Source: Trametopsis cervina
Taxonomy: Eukaryota; Basidiomycota; Agaricomycetes; Polyporales; Irpicaceae
DNA length: 64,000 nucleotides
Assembly: GCA_022385755.1 (NCBI GenBank)
Contig: MU278350.1
Coordinates: 1,006,905-1,070,904, forward strand
Direction: 5' to 3'
Part shown: positions 11,137-23,452 of the stretch, piece after piece
Position numbering within the stretch: position 1 is the stretch's first letter
Layout of the letters: each line of letters begins with the position of its first letter
Translations under genes and position numbers: made by a program
The notes under the pieces: model-generated
Told to the model about the DNA's origin: nothing
The model's database searches: none
The model's input: only the letters and a program-made list of their open reading frames with translations

Positions 11137-14100
11137 CTACTCTACGGTCCCCTGCGAGAGCGGCGGTCCGCCGCGACGGCTGCCGTTGGCACCTGTGCCT
11201 GATATCTCTGACGGTGGGCTTGGATCGTTGGGCTTTCGACGCCCAAATGGAACACCCCAGCTGCTCGCGAGACTCGCTAGTCGCACACGAGCTGTGAGGC
11301 TCGGGCTGGACCCCACCAGACTGCCCTGAAAGCCATTAGACTTTACAGGATCGGCAGCCTGTGCGATAGTCGGAAGACCACCTGGACCCACTAATGGGGA
11401 CTCCTTCTTGGGATGATAGGACGACGCTCGGCGCCGATGATGAGGCAGCAGGCCGGCCATCCCATCCGTCGGCGAGCCCTCCGGTGAAGCACTGGCGGTG
11501 TCTGACCCATTTGAGGTAGGAGACTCGGCCAGTGTGGGGTCGGAGGCCAATGCAGTCGTCGCCACGGCCTTCGCGGATCCCGCGACTCCGCCGAACGGTA
11601 TTCTGCCACCGGAAAACCGAGAGGAGACGGAGATCCGAGAGGCTCTCGAGCCTGGGCGGCCAGGTAACGGCATAGTTCCACGGGGTGGCGACACAGCCTG
11701 GGTGTGAGAAGGCGATGGTGGGGGAGGGGTGGCGTGTTGCGGCAGAGGAGAAGCCTCCCGCGGTGACGATGCGGGAGGAGAAGGGAAGGGGTGCATAGAG
11801 TCGGGCTGTGGTATCGCTATGTTCTCGGTCTGGCTGTCCGACGCCTGAGCTAAGAGGCGAGACAAAGACGATGGGCCCGCCGCAGATGGCGAACTCGCCC
11901 GTGCCAGTGCAGTTGTCAAAGGTGACGTCGGAGATCTCGCAGGGAAGCCTTCTTCGACTTCTGCATCATCTAGATCTGGAGGGCCGGGTGTAGGCTCTGG
12001 TGTTGCTTCTGCTGTCGAGGGAGGTTCCGGGGATGATTTTCGCGGACTCTGAGAGCCTGTCTGCTTTTTCGTAGATACCCGGCGAGGCTTTGGCGTCGAT
12101 GCTGGTTGCGTCCAGTCTTCTACCTCGAGCATGTAGTACTTGACGCCATCTCCCAGACCATATGGATTCGTGTTGGGATCCTATACCGTCCATCAGAGTT
12201 GAGACAAGCCTTTACGTCCACAGCCTAACAGTTACGTACCCTGTTATCCACAACGCCCTCCGTGATTGAGGTAATCCTTGCGACGATCCATTCGCGAGTC
12301 TTCAGTTGCTCCTCTAAGTGGCCTGTGGCTTTGAGGAAGTAGTGGGGGAAGGACACTGTGTGATGCGAGCGGGCGAAACCTCGGACATCAGTTACGCGAT
12401 TCCGACAATCGATCCCAGGCATACAAAAATTGCCTGTTGCAGCAGAACGTACCGTTAAATGCAGCCCACGGTTTCGTCACCGAATTACGCGTCGGGAGGA
12501 ACAGCGCGAGGTCCCCCTTGGTGAAGTTCCGGAACGATATTTTACCCTTCGCCTTCTCGCGATAATCCTTGCATTGTTTTTGCCACTTGCGTATTGTCTG
12601 ACCTGCCTTGTTGACGGCCTCTAAAAATACGTCGTGATCGAATGCCCGTAACGCCTCCACAGCGGCAGCGGGATCAGAGGGGTCAATAGGAGGGGGCTCA
12701 ACCGTATGATTGAGTACGCTACGACGTAAGCCCCCGAAGGCAGATTCTGACATGCTTGGACTGGTTCCTGTCTTTACAGAAGACGAAGGGTGTGATGTCA
12801 TTGTCTGCACGGCCAGGAGAGCCTTGACGTGTGATTCCCGGAAAGCGAGAGCAACGTCAAGCATCTGTGCTATCAATCGCCCGCTATCTTCCTGCTTCTG
12901 CTCAAAGTCGGATTGCGATGCTCTTCCTGCCCGCAGATCATCGCGGAGGACTCGCTCTGTGTGCCGGGCTTCGCGCAGCTCATGTTCGACCCGCTGAAGC
13001 TCCTCTCTGAGGCCTACTGCATCCGAATTGGACATATCCGTCTGCGCCCGGGCGTCTTTGAGCTGCCGTTGCGCATCTTCCAACGCGGCTTTGAGTTCTT
13101 GATACTGATGTTCCAGGACAGCGCGGTCGCCGTCAGCCTCCGCTATGTGGTCACGCATGATCCGATCGTGCTCTGATGCCTGTGCTCGAAGGAGGCGGTC
13201 CTTTTCTTTACCAGCGTCAGCGAGCGCCCGCTTCACTTCATCGCTTTCCCGCCTAGCGGCCTGGATCTGTGCCTCAAGGTCCTCCCCACGGGAGCGTGCC
13301 TCGTCTAGGCGGCGTAACGTATCCATCTGGTCCTCTAGCAAGCCATTAGTCTTCTCTGTGTTCTTGCGCTCCCAATCCTTCATCTCGTCGAACTCGGCTC
13401 GGACCTGGGCAAGCTCCTGCCGCAGACGTTCAGCATCGTGCGTTCGTTCAGTGGCCTCCGACAAGGCGGACGCGAGTGCAGTCCGCTGAGAATCTGCTTC
13501 CTCGGACAACTCTCCGTTTCTACGCTCCAAGATCCGGCGCGAATTTGTTTCACTCTCTAGTTGCGCTCTGACAGCGCGCAACTCCCGTTCATGCTGATCT
13601 TGAACGCGTTCCGTCTCTTGTGTCAAGGACCGGAGGCGGGTTAGCTCATCTTGTAAGCTCCGCTTCTCCTGTTCGAACTGCTGTTCCTGCTGCGCTTTGG
13701 CTTGAGTGACGTGTTGCAGCTCGGACTGAAGTTCCACCATCATTTTTTCGTCTTCTTCCGCGGCTATGAAACAATGAGCTCATCTGCCTGGAAGAAGAAT
13801 AGCCAAACTCACTGTGCCGTCGATGTTCCAGCAAACGTGAAGCGGACAATACTAAACATTCTGGTAAGCATCATATGCACCATCTGCGGCGGAAGGAAAA
13901 CATACAAGAGCGCTCCGCTATTCGATCAAATCCGGCTTCAAGGCCGTCCATCTTCTGGATTAACTTGTCGAGCCCTACACGAGCTTCTCGTACGGATGCC
14001 AGTGCGACGTCGTGTGAAGATTCTCTACAGAAATGTTCCAGGTCATGTAACACAAGTAACATATCTGAGTAGATACGTATGATTAGACCATGAAGTTGGG

Positions 14101-16084
14101 CAGGGCGCGCATTCTCACTGACCATTGATATCCGCACGTTCCAACGTGTATGGTAAGTCGGAAGCTCCATTGGAAGAGAATTCTATGCTGGGAACAGGTT
14201 CATCTAACCCCTTTGTCTCGAACGGTAGCTGGCCATGGACTTCGGAACGAAAGACCTGCCTTCGTTTGCGCTCGTTCGCACTAAATCCCATTAGCGAGCA
14301 CGTACAAGTATAGGGATCGTTGTACTTACGACATCTTGGTCATCACCTCCAGGATATTCTGCGCGCGCTGGTAGAAGAACTGCGCTAACAAGACACTCAG
14401 AGTTATCCTCAGTAAGTAAGAGAGAGCCACGCTCACAGAATTCCTTTCGACGGACAATCTCCACCACAGTGGCACCGTAGGCGTATACCATATTATGGAG
14501 GCGCTGTATATGTGAGAAGCTCGTTTTGACGCGGAATGAAGACTGCAGTGAGCTCATTGTCGACGGTAGTTGGACTAGATATGTATTAAGTTCGCTGATC
14601 TGCCGCAGCCCGCTGATGCAGCTTTCCGTATATGTATTCTTGACCCATACGATTTAGAGACTGGTATCAGTGAGCAGTAGTACATTAGATAACTGACCTT
14701 GAGCTGCGTGATTCGCTGCAATTCGGATCGTACCGAACCATCGAGTTGCCGCATTTCTACGTCAAGTAAGAGAGGTGTTGAGTCATGAGGAGTCATAGCT
14801 ATACCTTGTATGAGACGGTCTGTCTGAGCGTTAGGTTCTACAAGAGATCAGAACATCATAAGGCGAGAGCTCTGGCAAGTACCTACTTTCTAACGCAGCA
14901 ACTACATTGCTCATTTTACTCGATAATTCGTGCGATCGGCGGTTGCACACCTCTGCATCCTCAATAGGACTGGGAACAATATTATTATCGTGTCCACGGG
15001 GGCCTGGCATGGGACTCACCTCGTATCTGACACCAGAGCGCGAACCATATCGGTACCGTCGCGTAACTTGGTCATCATAGTGTGTAGATTCGTCGTCCTG
15101 TCCCTTAAGTCGTCTTACATAGAGGCTTAGCATACTCGTATGACAACCCGGAGAGGACTCACTATGAGTTCTTTCGCAAGTCCCAGCCACCTGCCTCATC
15201 TTTTCTCCACTAACGTAGGCACCTAACGTGCGTACGGGGTCTCCGGCCTCTATTGCCTTTCGCGCTTTCTCACTAAGGAATTCCCTGTGAACGGAAATAT
15301 GCTGGATGATCTCCAAGTCAGCTTCAAGCCCTGTCAGGAGCGATTCCTGTTTCTGGAGTTCGCGTTCCGCGCTCGAGGTGACAGACTCGAACGCTTCTTG
15401 GATAGACAGTACATGGAAATCAAGAGATGAGGACGCGATGCGAAGGGCGTCATATTGATGACGCAATGCAATTAGTGTTCGGTTGACTTCTTCATGATGA
15501 ATGTGTGCCGTTCGCAAGTACGACGAGCCTAGGTGGGATGGGCGAAGTGGAGGAGTTGATGCAGTGTTCTCTGAGATACATAAATCTATATTAATGACAG
15601 CAAGACATGATGGCGACATCATTACCTTCCACCAAAGGCTGCAAAGGTGCCTCCAGTCGTAATTTCTGCAAGACAATGTCGAGGTCGACATCAAGATATC
15701 CCTTGTTGAAGACGTATATTTTCTAAAGAGAAGCAGTTGTAAGCAATATCGTTTTCCAGCAATTACTGGCTACGCACCTGGTCCTCTGCGCCAGCTAAAT
15801 CCCTAATATTCTCGTTGCGTAACCTCCGTCCGTCCGGTAAATAAGCGAGTATATCATCTGCTTCGATTCCTGTCTCCTCACTCAAGAACTTCTCCAGAGT
15901 GCCTCGCCTAAGTCATAGATAAGCAGGCCTTCAAGGCGATACATTTGCATTGCACACCTTTCAAGCTCCCAAAGCGTAATGTTCACCTGTCAGCCACAAG
16001 CTCGATGAGCATAACAACCACGTAGCTCGCATTTCTACGCACCTGGAACGTCTGTCCATCTTCTGCACGACAAATGTGCATCAT
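11137..16084 (-). CDS. ATG11: Autophagy scaffold protein ATG11
   Basis: Scaffold for selective autophagy that links cargo receptors to the Atg1 kinase at the phagophore assembly site. First exons are 16043-16084, 15958-15986, 15778-15907 and 15626-15722. They encode a ubiquitin-like N terminus beginning MMHICRAEDGQTFQ, with YLPDGRRLR. Several helical exons follow, including FSHIQRLHNMVYAYGATVVE, typical of the family. The exon at about 12440-13743 is a long coiled coil (Glu/Gln/Arg-rich heptads) and ends in ISFRNFTKGDLALFLPTR, the start of the conserved C-terminal ATG11 domain. That domain continues in 12225-12400 (VSFPHYFLKATG, REWIVARITSI) and closes with VKYYMLEVEDW. A Ser/Pro-rich tail of about 330 residues, unusually long, reaches the stop at 11137. 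The estimated total is near 1,400 residues. It is divergent from MAK5, with 223 bp between start codons. Confidence 0.92.
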
Positions 16085-16307
16085 AGTTCGAAGTCAAGAG
16101 GTTACCTCCTCGGACGCTGCGGCAGGAGCTCCTGCCTCGTTCACTGAGTGTTGAATCTACTTTCGGTAACTCCGGCCACAGTAGCTCAACTAGCGCGCAA
16201 TTACATTGGGCGCCTATGCACAACTGATCGAGCTGCCGAAAAGTTATAACTTGCGCCCTGCGTGTGCTTCCGAACCCCCTTAGCATATTTTGCAGGCAGA
16301 CACGCAC

Positions 16308-19160
16308 ATGTCTACCAAACTGCTGAAACGCAAAGTGAAGCCAACCGCCTCAGCTTCACGCAAGAAGCCAAAAACAGAACATCTCAAGGCGGACGATTTA
16401 CCATGGAAGACTATCAAAAGCGGGCAGGAAGCAGGCTTGCAGAGTGATTTCGATGGCATAATGGAACTGGAGGAAGTTGAGGGCGTGGAGGTGGTATACG
16501 AGGATAACGCAGGTGGTAGGGTTGCAAAGTTCAAGGTATTGTAGATTCTAGATGTCCGCATAGCTCCATGTTAATGAATTTACAGGTAGTCACAGACACG
16601 CCGCAGGACAAGAAACGGACGCGTCTTCCGGTAGAGACTGCAGCCAAGAACGGTTCTCACGGTGATACGGCTAGTGGGGGGCCGTCTCGTGAGGAGCAAC
16701 CATTTGACTGTACGTTTCGAATATCTCCATCAGAGGGTCGTTCTCACTCAGTTATTATGGCAGCTAAAACTTTGCTACCGGAATGGCATGAGTACTCTCT
16801 GCACCCCCAATTGTTTCGTGCTTTGCACGCGCAAGGATTCAGCTCCCCTACTCCTATTCAATCAAAAGCCATACCCTCAGCGTGTAAAGGGAAGGATGTT
16901 GTAGGAGTTGCGCAAACGGTACGTATTGCAGCGCTATCAGTAGAGTTAGGCAACTTAATCATGAAACTGACCATAGGGCTCAGGTAAAACCCTTGCATAC
17001 GGGCTACCAATCCTGAACTACCTCCTCAACAACGCAACCTCCTGGTCAAAAGAGCCGTCAAGCCGACGACCAGTCCGTGCACTTATTCTCGCACCGACAC
17101 GCGAACTGGCACTCCAGGTCTCCTCCCACCTAACTGCATGCGTAAACCTAAACGCAGCATCCACCCCAGAAGTCAAGACAGAAGAGAAGGACGACGATGC
17201 TATTTTGCAGCCTTCCGTGGAACAGGAACGCCCCACCGGTAAGAAGGGCAAAGATAAAGGGAAACAGCCTATACCAAGAAATAGGCCGCCTTTGATCAGT
17301 ATAGCAGCCATAGTAGGAGGAATGTCTTCCCAGAAGCAACGGCGTATATTGGATCGCGGAGTGGACGTCCTGGTCGCCACCCCTGGTCGGCTTTGGGATA
17401 TTATGCAAGAGGTAAGCCATCCTAGCGATGTCTGTGAATCAAATTGACCGCTGGCCCCAAAGGACGACGAACTATCTCGTCAAGTGAAAGCGCTGAAGTT
17501 CCTCGTACTAGACGAAGCCGACCGGATGATTGAAGCAGGACATTTCGCTGAAATGGATAACATTCTGCGGCTAACCCTGCGGCAAGCAGCGTTTGTTTAT
17601 ATTCTTCTCCCATGCCGTATCCTGTTCTGAGAAGATGTCAGTGAGGACCAAATCGAGCCCGACTTCGGAGATGCCGCGGAAAGCGACTCACCCGAGGCCA
17701 CCGAAATTGGAGATGAACTTCAAACCTTCGTTTTTTCTGCCACTCTTAGTAAAGATCTACAACGTAACTTGAAGAGAAAGGCACCTTCGAAGGGCAGGAA
17801 ACGGCAAGCGCCGGCATCAACCCTCGGTACTTCGTCCATATATGATACCCCCGTGTATACTAACATCTACTAGATGATCTAATTATGCGACTGGATTTCC
17901 GCGATCCCCAACCCGAAATCATCGATTTGAGCCCGGAAGGGGGAGTAGTCTCAACGCTGCAAGAGAGTCGGATCAACTGTCTCTCAAATGATAAGGTACT
18001 ATTCTCATTACACTGTGACTTCAGCGTACTTATGAATTCCCCATTGTACAGGATGCGTTCCTTTATCACTTCCTGCTGCGCTATCCAGGACGGTCGCTTG
18101 TCTTCCTTTCGTCAATAGACGGCATACGACGATTGATGCCTTTAATGGAGCTACTTGAGGTCAAGGCATTTCCCTTGCACTCTCAGCTTGAGCAACGGCA
18201 ACGCCTCAAGAACCTGGATAGGTGCAGTTCTTCTTCACCTAACACAGGGCTCCTCGGCTGATTCGAACTCAGGTTCAAGTCTACACCTCATTCTGTTCTT
18301 TTAGCGACAGACATCGCGGCCCGTGGACTTGATATTCCCGCTGTCGACCACGTCGTACATTACCAGATTCCCCGCTCAGCCGATGTGTACGTGCACCGTA
18401 ATGGACGAACAGCTCGCGCTATGCGTAAAGGTTTCAGCCTGCTCATGTGTGCACCGGACGAGCGTAAACTTGTCAGAAGTTTGCTCGGGAGCTTGAAGCG
18501 CGGTAAAGATTCTAGCTTATGCCCCACCTTTCTTCTGAATCTGACTTGACCTTGTGCGCCTGCAGACGAGGATGAAATCCCGGAGATATCGACTGAATTA
18601 TATTTGCTCGACAAACTCAAAGAGAGGATTCAGCTGGCTCGCCGGATTGATTCAGCTCAGCACAAGATCAAAAAGGAGAACCATGAGAAGCACTGGCTGA
18701 AGGAAGCTGCGGAGGCTATGGAGATTGAACTGGATTCAGATTTTGTGCTGAGGCAGGTACCCTGTTAAGTATTGCGCAGCGCCAGCTCATTGAAATCGAC
18801 CTGATAGCTCTGATGACGAACACAAAAGTGGGCCAACCAAACATCAGCGAAAAAGCATTCAGGCGAAGACTTCTGGATTGAAAGCCGAGCTCAAGGAGCT
18901 ACTAGCCCAGCCACTAATTGCTCGCGGGATATCCACTAGATACATCACATCTGGTAGCAGGTCAATAGTTGACGACGTGATTGAGGGCAATTGTGAGTGC
19001 ATAGATCCGAGCGAAATGAGTCCCTATCTGACACACCGTAGATCACGAAACTATGCTTGGCATGAAAAAGTCGCAAGCTGGAGAGGACGTGATTGCAGCA
19101 AAACCACGCAAAACCAAGCCCGAGCAGGAGGAATGGACAGGATTTTCTGCGGAGACATGA
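16308..19160 (+). CDS. MAK5: DEAD-box RNA helicase MAK5 (DDX24 type)
   Basis: Nucleolar ATP-dependent RNA helicase for 60S ribosome assembly. The start is the ATG at 16308 (MSTKLLKRK, a basic nuclear-targeting N terminus). Motifs in order: Q-motif [16 protein letters not shown], Walker A spanning the intron near 16918-16982 (AQT then GSGKT), [10 protein letters not shown] (Ia), an insert of acidic and basic residues, [18 protein letters not shown] (Ib), VLDEADRM (II), FVFSATL (III), [13 protein letters not shown] (V) and [10 protein letters not shown] (VI). The insert between motifs Ia and Ib and the C-terminal extension are typical of the Mak5/DDX24 group. The C terminus ends [11 protein letters not shown]. 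About eight short introns are present and all catalytic motifs are intact. Other DEAD-box families lack this insert. Confidence 0.93.
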
Positions 19161-19569
19161 TTACAGTAGTCTAGTCAAAGTACAGTACACCTACGTCAGT
19201 GCTGGTTTCAGGCGGTCAATTCACGACTGCACCAATTTGCGTGCCTATGTAAACGGCGTCTGTTTGCAGATCCACATGCTGTTCAGCCACTTCCAGATAG
19301 GTTATTTTGCCGATGTATCTACCGTGCGGCACTGCATTTCCAGGTTGCAACAGACTGCTTTGTGCATCCCTCATCGACTCCTGATAGTTCACAAAGCCCT
19401 TCATAGTCGGAAAGCGACGTTTGCAGGCTGCTAGCAGTGCGCCGCGGCTGGGCTCAAAACATGCACTTACCAAAAATGGGCTAATCTTGCCCAGAAATAC
19501 GTGGAAGCCGCGACTCGTTTAAGCCACTCACCATTTTCTTTCTCTTGTCCCTCAACACTATGCAACACC
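19161..19569. other. Spacer between MAK5 and the small gene at 19570
   Basis: Contains the 3' flank of MAK5 and the upstream region of the next gene. No coding signal or repeat is seen. A CT-rich tract at 19530-19560 precedes the next start codon. Confidence 0.4.
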
Positions 19570-20207
19570 ATGTCGCTCAATTCTCCCCCTTCGTCGCCAC
19601 TCTTTTCACGTTCTAGTTCGCGCTCGCCTTCCAAGCACAACCCTCTTCGCATGCCAGACGTTGCTAGTCTCATTGTCAAGCTACGTCGCCAGAGCCGCCA
19701 GGCCCAAACACAAACGACACAATATCCGATCCAGTCGTCGTCTGGTGGACCCAAAACTCACCCGACGCTGAGCGGGGACGATAAGACGTCTCCGCGAAAG
19801 ATCCCCCTCGTAGAAGAACGTCGTTTCCTGTGCCGGGATGGTGTAGACGTGAAGAAGCTCTTGAGGACGATTCGAGCTTTCTTGCTCGAAGAAGCTCAGA
19901 GCCTAGGTGCCAACGTTCTTGTTGACGAAGAGTGAGCAATGTCTGCGCTGCGGCAAAGCGTTATATCTAACCTATTTCCCTCAATCCAGATGGACCAGTC
20001 ACATACACAGTCCTCGTCGTGACGGCGTGTTCAAAGTCGACGTAAGGGTTTCATTCAATATCCTAAATCCCTTAGATGCTCACTACGGTCTATTCCCAGA
20101 TTCGTTATGTGGCTTATGCTACACGCTCCGACATTCCAGACCCTCAACAGCCTGTCGCACTCGATCAAGCGGCAGGTGTTAAGGGCCTAATGACCGTCCT
20201 TGCATAG
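19570..20207 (+). CDS. Small protein of unknown function (173 residues)
   Basis: Three exons, 19570-19931, 19990-20041 and 20100-20207, sum to 522 nt with consistent phases and clean GT..AG introns. The N-terminal half is Ser/Pro/Arg-rich and probably disordered (SSPLFSRSSSRSPSKHNP). The second half looks folded: RRFLCRDGVDVKKLLRTIRA, LLEEAQSLGANVLVDEEW, then an Arg/Asp-rich strand, VDIRYVAYATRSDIPDPQQP and a helical end, GLMTVLA. I do not recognise the domain. It follows MAK5 on the same strand. It may be a small conserved basidiomycete protein. Confidence 0.75.
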
Positions 20208-20916
20208 GAGCCCCTTATCTTGATTCTTTCTTTTCATGTCTTACTAAATTATTGCCTTCCTGCGACGCTCAACCAACGGACATCATTTACGCAAACCAAA
20301 ACCCTCATTCAAACCGTTTCTCGCTATTCTGTGTACCAACGTTGCCTTGTACCATCGTAGTCGCCTTCGTTACGGTCTACCATACCGCCTTCGCTCCTTC
20401 ACGACACTTCATACATGGACTATCTACCTCGTAATTGTTTGCCTTCTGCTAATCACGTCCTACGATCCATAGAGGATTCAACCGACTTTCCTTCTGACGT
20501 GAAGGTTTCCTGTACATATAACACTGGGGCACCCATCAATAGCGGAATATGTATAAAATAGGTTTTGGCAGTTATCAATACGGGATACCCCTTCCATAAT
20601 CCAGCAGTACCATGAAAGCCATTTGTGTCTGTGAGACCGATCAAGTACAGCAGCCGCGGCGGAGTGCAATGGTATGACGTTGGCGCTTCACAGAGGATTG
20701 TGCGACCACCATAGTATGCGGTGATCATTTGTTTGTTGCAGACCTCCCTCATCTTCTCGACATATCTACCACGCTAAAATAGCCTGCACAGGATCTCCAG
20801 CGCGCTGCCAACCGTGAAAGCCTGTCTGCGCAACCCTAGATCCAGTCTTTCGGAAATAGCGTTCTTACATCCGTCTAGACTTGTCGGCAGATCTCACCGC
20901 AATAGCCATTCCCGCC
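20208..20916. other. Spacer upstream of the RMD1-type gene
   Basis: A 99-codon frame at 20453-20752 (-) begins MREVCNKQMITAYYGG and is moderately protein-like, head-to-head with the RMD1-type gene. It has no recognised domain and no splice support, so I leave it as an unconfirmed open frame. The remainder is promoter-like. Confidence 0.3.
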
Positions 20917-22861
20917 ATGTCTCGTCCTAGCCCCGTTCGCGCACCTACTGCACCTCTGCCTAGCCTCAGGCGGCCGAAGCGGGCATTGTCCGCAACTGGT
21001 CCAGCACGCTCAACGAATAAACCGCCGACCCGTCGGCCGTCGTTTACCGGCTTGTCTCGTGGGGCGGGAATCAACCCTGTAACAGGAGCGAAGCAGGCGC
21101 AGCGAACTTCCAAGACTACGCAGAAGCTTGTCGTACTTCCATCTGCACCACAGACTAAGCCCCTCCTCGCAGAAGACGATGAAGACTACCAGCATGGCTA
21201 CGAGACGGACCGGGGTGTTAGGGACGTGAAGAGCGAAGGCGAAAGGATGAGCAAGGAGCAGAGACATAGAGCGAAGTTCAAGCGTATGACGGCGTACTGC
21301 GTGTCGGAAGGATTCAAGATGAAGCTGCTGGCAGGATTCTTGAAGCGCGAACACAACGTACAACCCAGGGTCTTCGACGAGGCAATGTACGTAGTACGTA
21401 TCTGGTTCTCTTTCTCCATCATTCGCTGCAAGATCACTGACGTCTTTTAAGATGTACAATCTACCTTTGTTGCCTGGCTATGGACCTGGTACAACTGTCC
21501 GTTCGTCCACGATTGCAATCCCTGTAGCGGAGGATCACCTGGTGCCTGTCTCTGAAGCAGAAGAGACAGCAGACGAATTCTTCCCCAGCTCGGCTCCGGC
21601 AGAGCTGGAAGGCTTTGTAGCAAGCACCCCGGCTTCGGCTGAGCTGTACAGTGACGCTGAGACAACAAGGATGAACCCTCCGGACACCCCAAAATCTGAA
21701 GGTGATCCACCGAGGCGTTCCACCCCTCCCCCTGACCCCGAGACATTCGCAGAAGCCGTATTCTTTGAATATGGAGTAGTCGTGTTCTTTGGTCTCGATG
21801 AGTCCCAAGAGCACAGTATATTGGCAGATGTTGAATCAGCAGCTATTATGCAAAAGCCTCTACCCGAAGAAAGATGGGAAGTTGAAGAATGCCACTATGA
21901 AGTATGGTGTCTGTCCATTAGCCTAATACAGCCTATGCTCACGACATTCTTCAGTATAAACCCTTTATTGCATACCCTCGGATTTTCAACGACTTTTTCA
22001 GTAAGGGTCCCATAATCGTATGGTTGGGCAATACTTGACGGTCCATTGCAGCTTTCAAATCACACTCTGTCCTTCTCACGCTTTCAGTCTCGCACGCACT
22101 TGCTCAGTCAACTCTGTTGGCTCGCTATGAGACAGTGACAAACGCCATACTTTCCGCACCTGCCACTACATCGATACCCATACGTTTGGCGTCCACGGGC
22201 TCATTACGTCTCTCGCGTACGGATGCGCTGAAGTTGACGGGAAAGCTGTTCAAGCTCCGTCGAGATGTCAATCTAGTCAGTAACGTGCTTGACGTCCCGG
22301 ATCTCTTTTGGGAAGAAGGCCAAGCGAGTCTTCGTGCGCTATATGATGCAGTGAGGGACTACATGGAGATCAGTGAGTGCGTACGCGCGCCTTGATGTGC
22401 TAAATCTCATTGCGGTGTCACCAGGTGTTCGTGTAGGAGTCTTGAACGAAAAACTGGCCGTTGCAGGAGACCTGGTAAGTTCGGGCACGGTCAAATTACT
22501 GCCACCACTGAACCGTATACAGCTTGACTACATTCACGACCATCTTAATACTAATGCTATGGATCGAATTACGTGGATCATCATCTGGTAAATATCTAGC
22601 ACAGTCTCTCCGATTTTCTCATTACTGACTGGTGCGTAGGCTCATCGTGGCTGCCTGTCTTGTCGAACTTGTAAGTCGGTCGACTTCGCCTCGCTGAGCA
22701 CAATTCTTATTTATCACATATCATAGGGAGAAGTTATTGCCAGGCTAGTCGTGCATGCCACGAGCGAAAAGGTGTCAATACCGGACGTGGCGACCGTCGC
22801 AAACATGACCGGTGATCAAGCCCTTCAGACTTTACGGCAGCTTGCGCTGGCGAAGCGGTAG
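20917..22861 (+). CDS. RMD1/YagE (DUF155) family membrane protein
   Basis: Member of the Rmd1/Rmd8 family (YagE/DUF155), fungal proteins linked to sporulation or meiotic nuclear division and, for some homologues, to mitochondria; the precise reaction is unknown. The start is the ATG at 20917 (MSRPSPVRAPTAPLPS). A basic, Pro-rich N terminus is followed by RMTAYCVSEGFKMKLLAGFL and then LPLLPGYGPGT after the first intron. Next come AVFFEYGVVVFFGLDESQE, a block rich in DALKLTGKLFKLRRDVNL and VPDLFWEE. The C-terminal helix pair is NTNAMDRITWIIIWLIVAA. The last exon ends LRQLALAKR before TAG at 22859. About seven introns are present. The Ser/Glu/Pro-rich insert around 21560-21740 is variable in the family. 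Confidence 0.85.
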
Positions 22862-23452
22862 AGCAGCCTCTCTCGGCTCAGAAGTAGCTCTGTCAGCGCA
22901 CTTTCTGGGCATTGTATATACCCCCGTTGGATAGTATTGTAACATCACGAGGTGGGTTTATTTGACCGTATTCTCGATGTTCTATCCAGTAACTTCCTGA
23001 TTTGTTACAGTAATAATCTGAACAATGTGTATACACCCATTGCAATCCGATATAGACTGTGCCATAACATACATAATTGATGGCCAATATGCAGAGCAGG
23101 TTGGGTCGCGGCAATGTTTGCTGTTATTTGGACAAAGGCTTTGTGGCGTTGGTTCCCGTCCAAGTAGCGGATTTTGATCCGCTACTGCCTTGTAAGCCAG
23201 AGATTTGCATTTCACGCCGTCCAAACAGTCCGCGATGTGACTAGGCGAGCCGTCGTAGAGATGGACAGACCTATATTGTCAGGATTTACGGTTGCGAGGA
23301 CTGAAAGCCTAAAGGATGCAGACCATCGCTGAAGCTCAGCCGTTTGTTCAAGTGCTTCTTAAGAGGCTGCGAAGGAACACTCTGCATGTGTGTGTATGAA
23401 GTAAGATCGAATTTTTATATCTTTATGCGCGTTTTTATGTTATTATTTATAT
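22862..23452. other. Convergent 3' spacer
   Basis: Tail-to-tail region between the RMD1-type gene and the kinase gene. An AT-rich stretch at 23410-23460 may hold the kinase polyadenylation signal. Nothing else is seen. Confidence 0.4.

Noticed and set aside
13605..13610. ACGCGT-like boxes elsewhere, for example inside ATG11
   Set aside because: Isolated copies of a 6-mer are expected by chance every few kb; only the pair between STN1 and MCM10 was kept.
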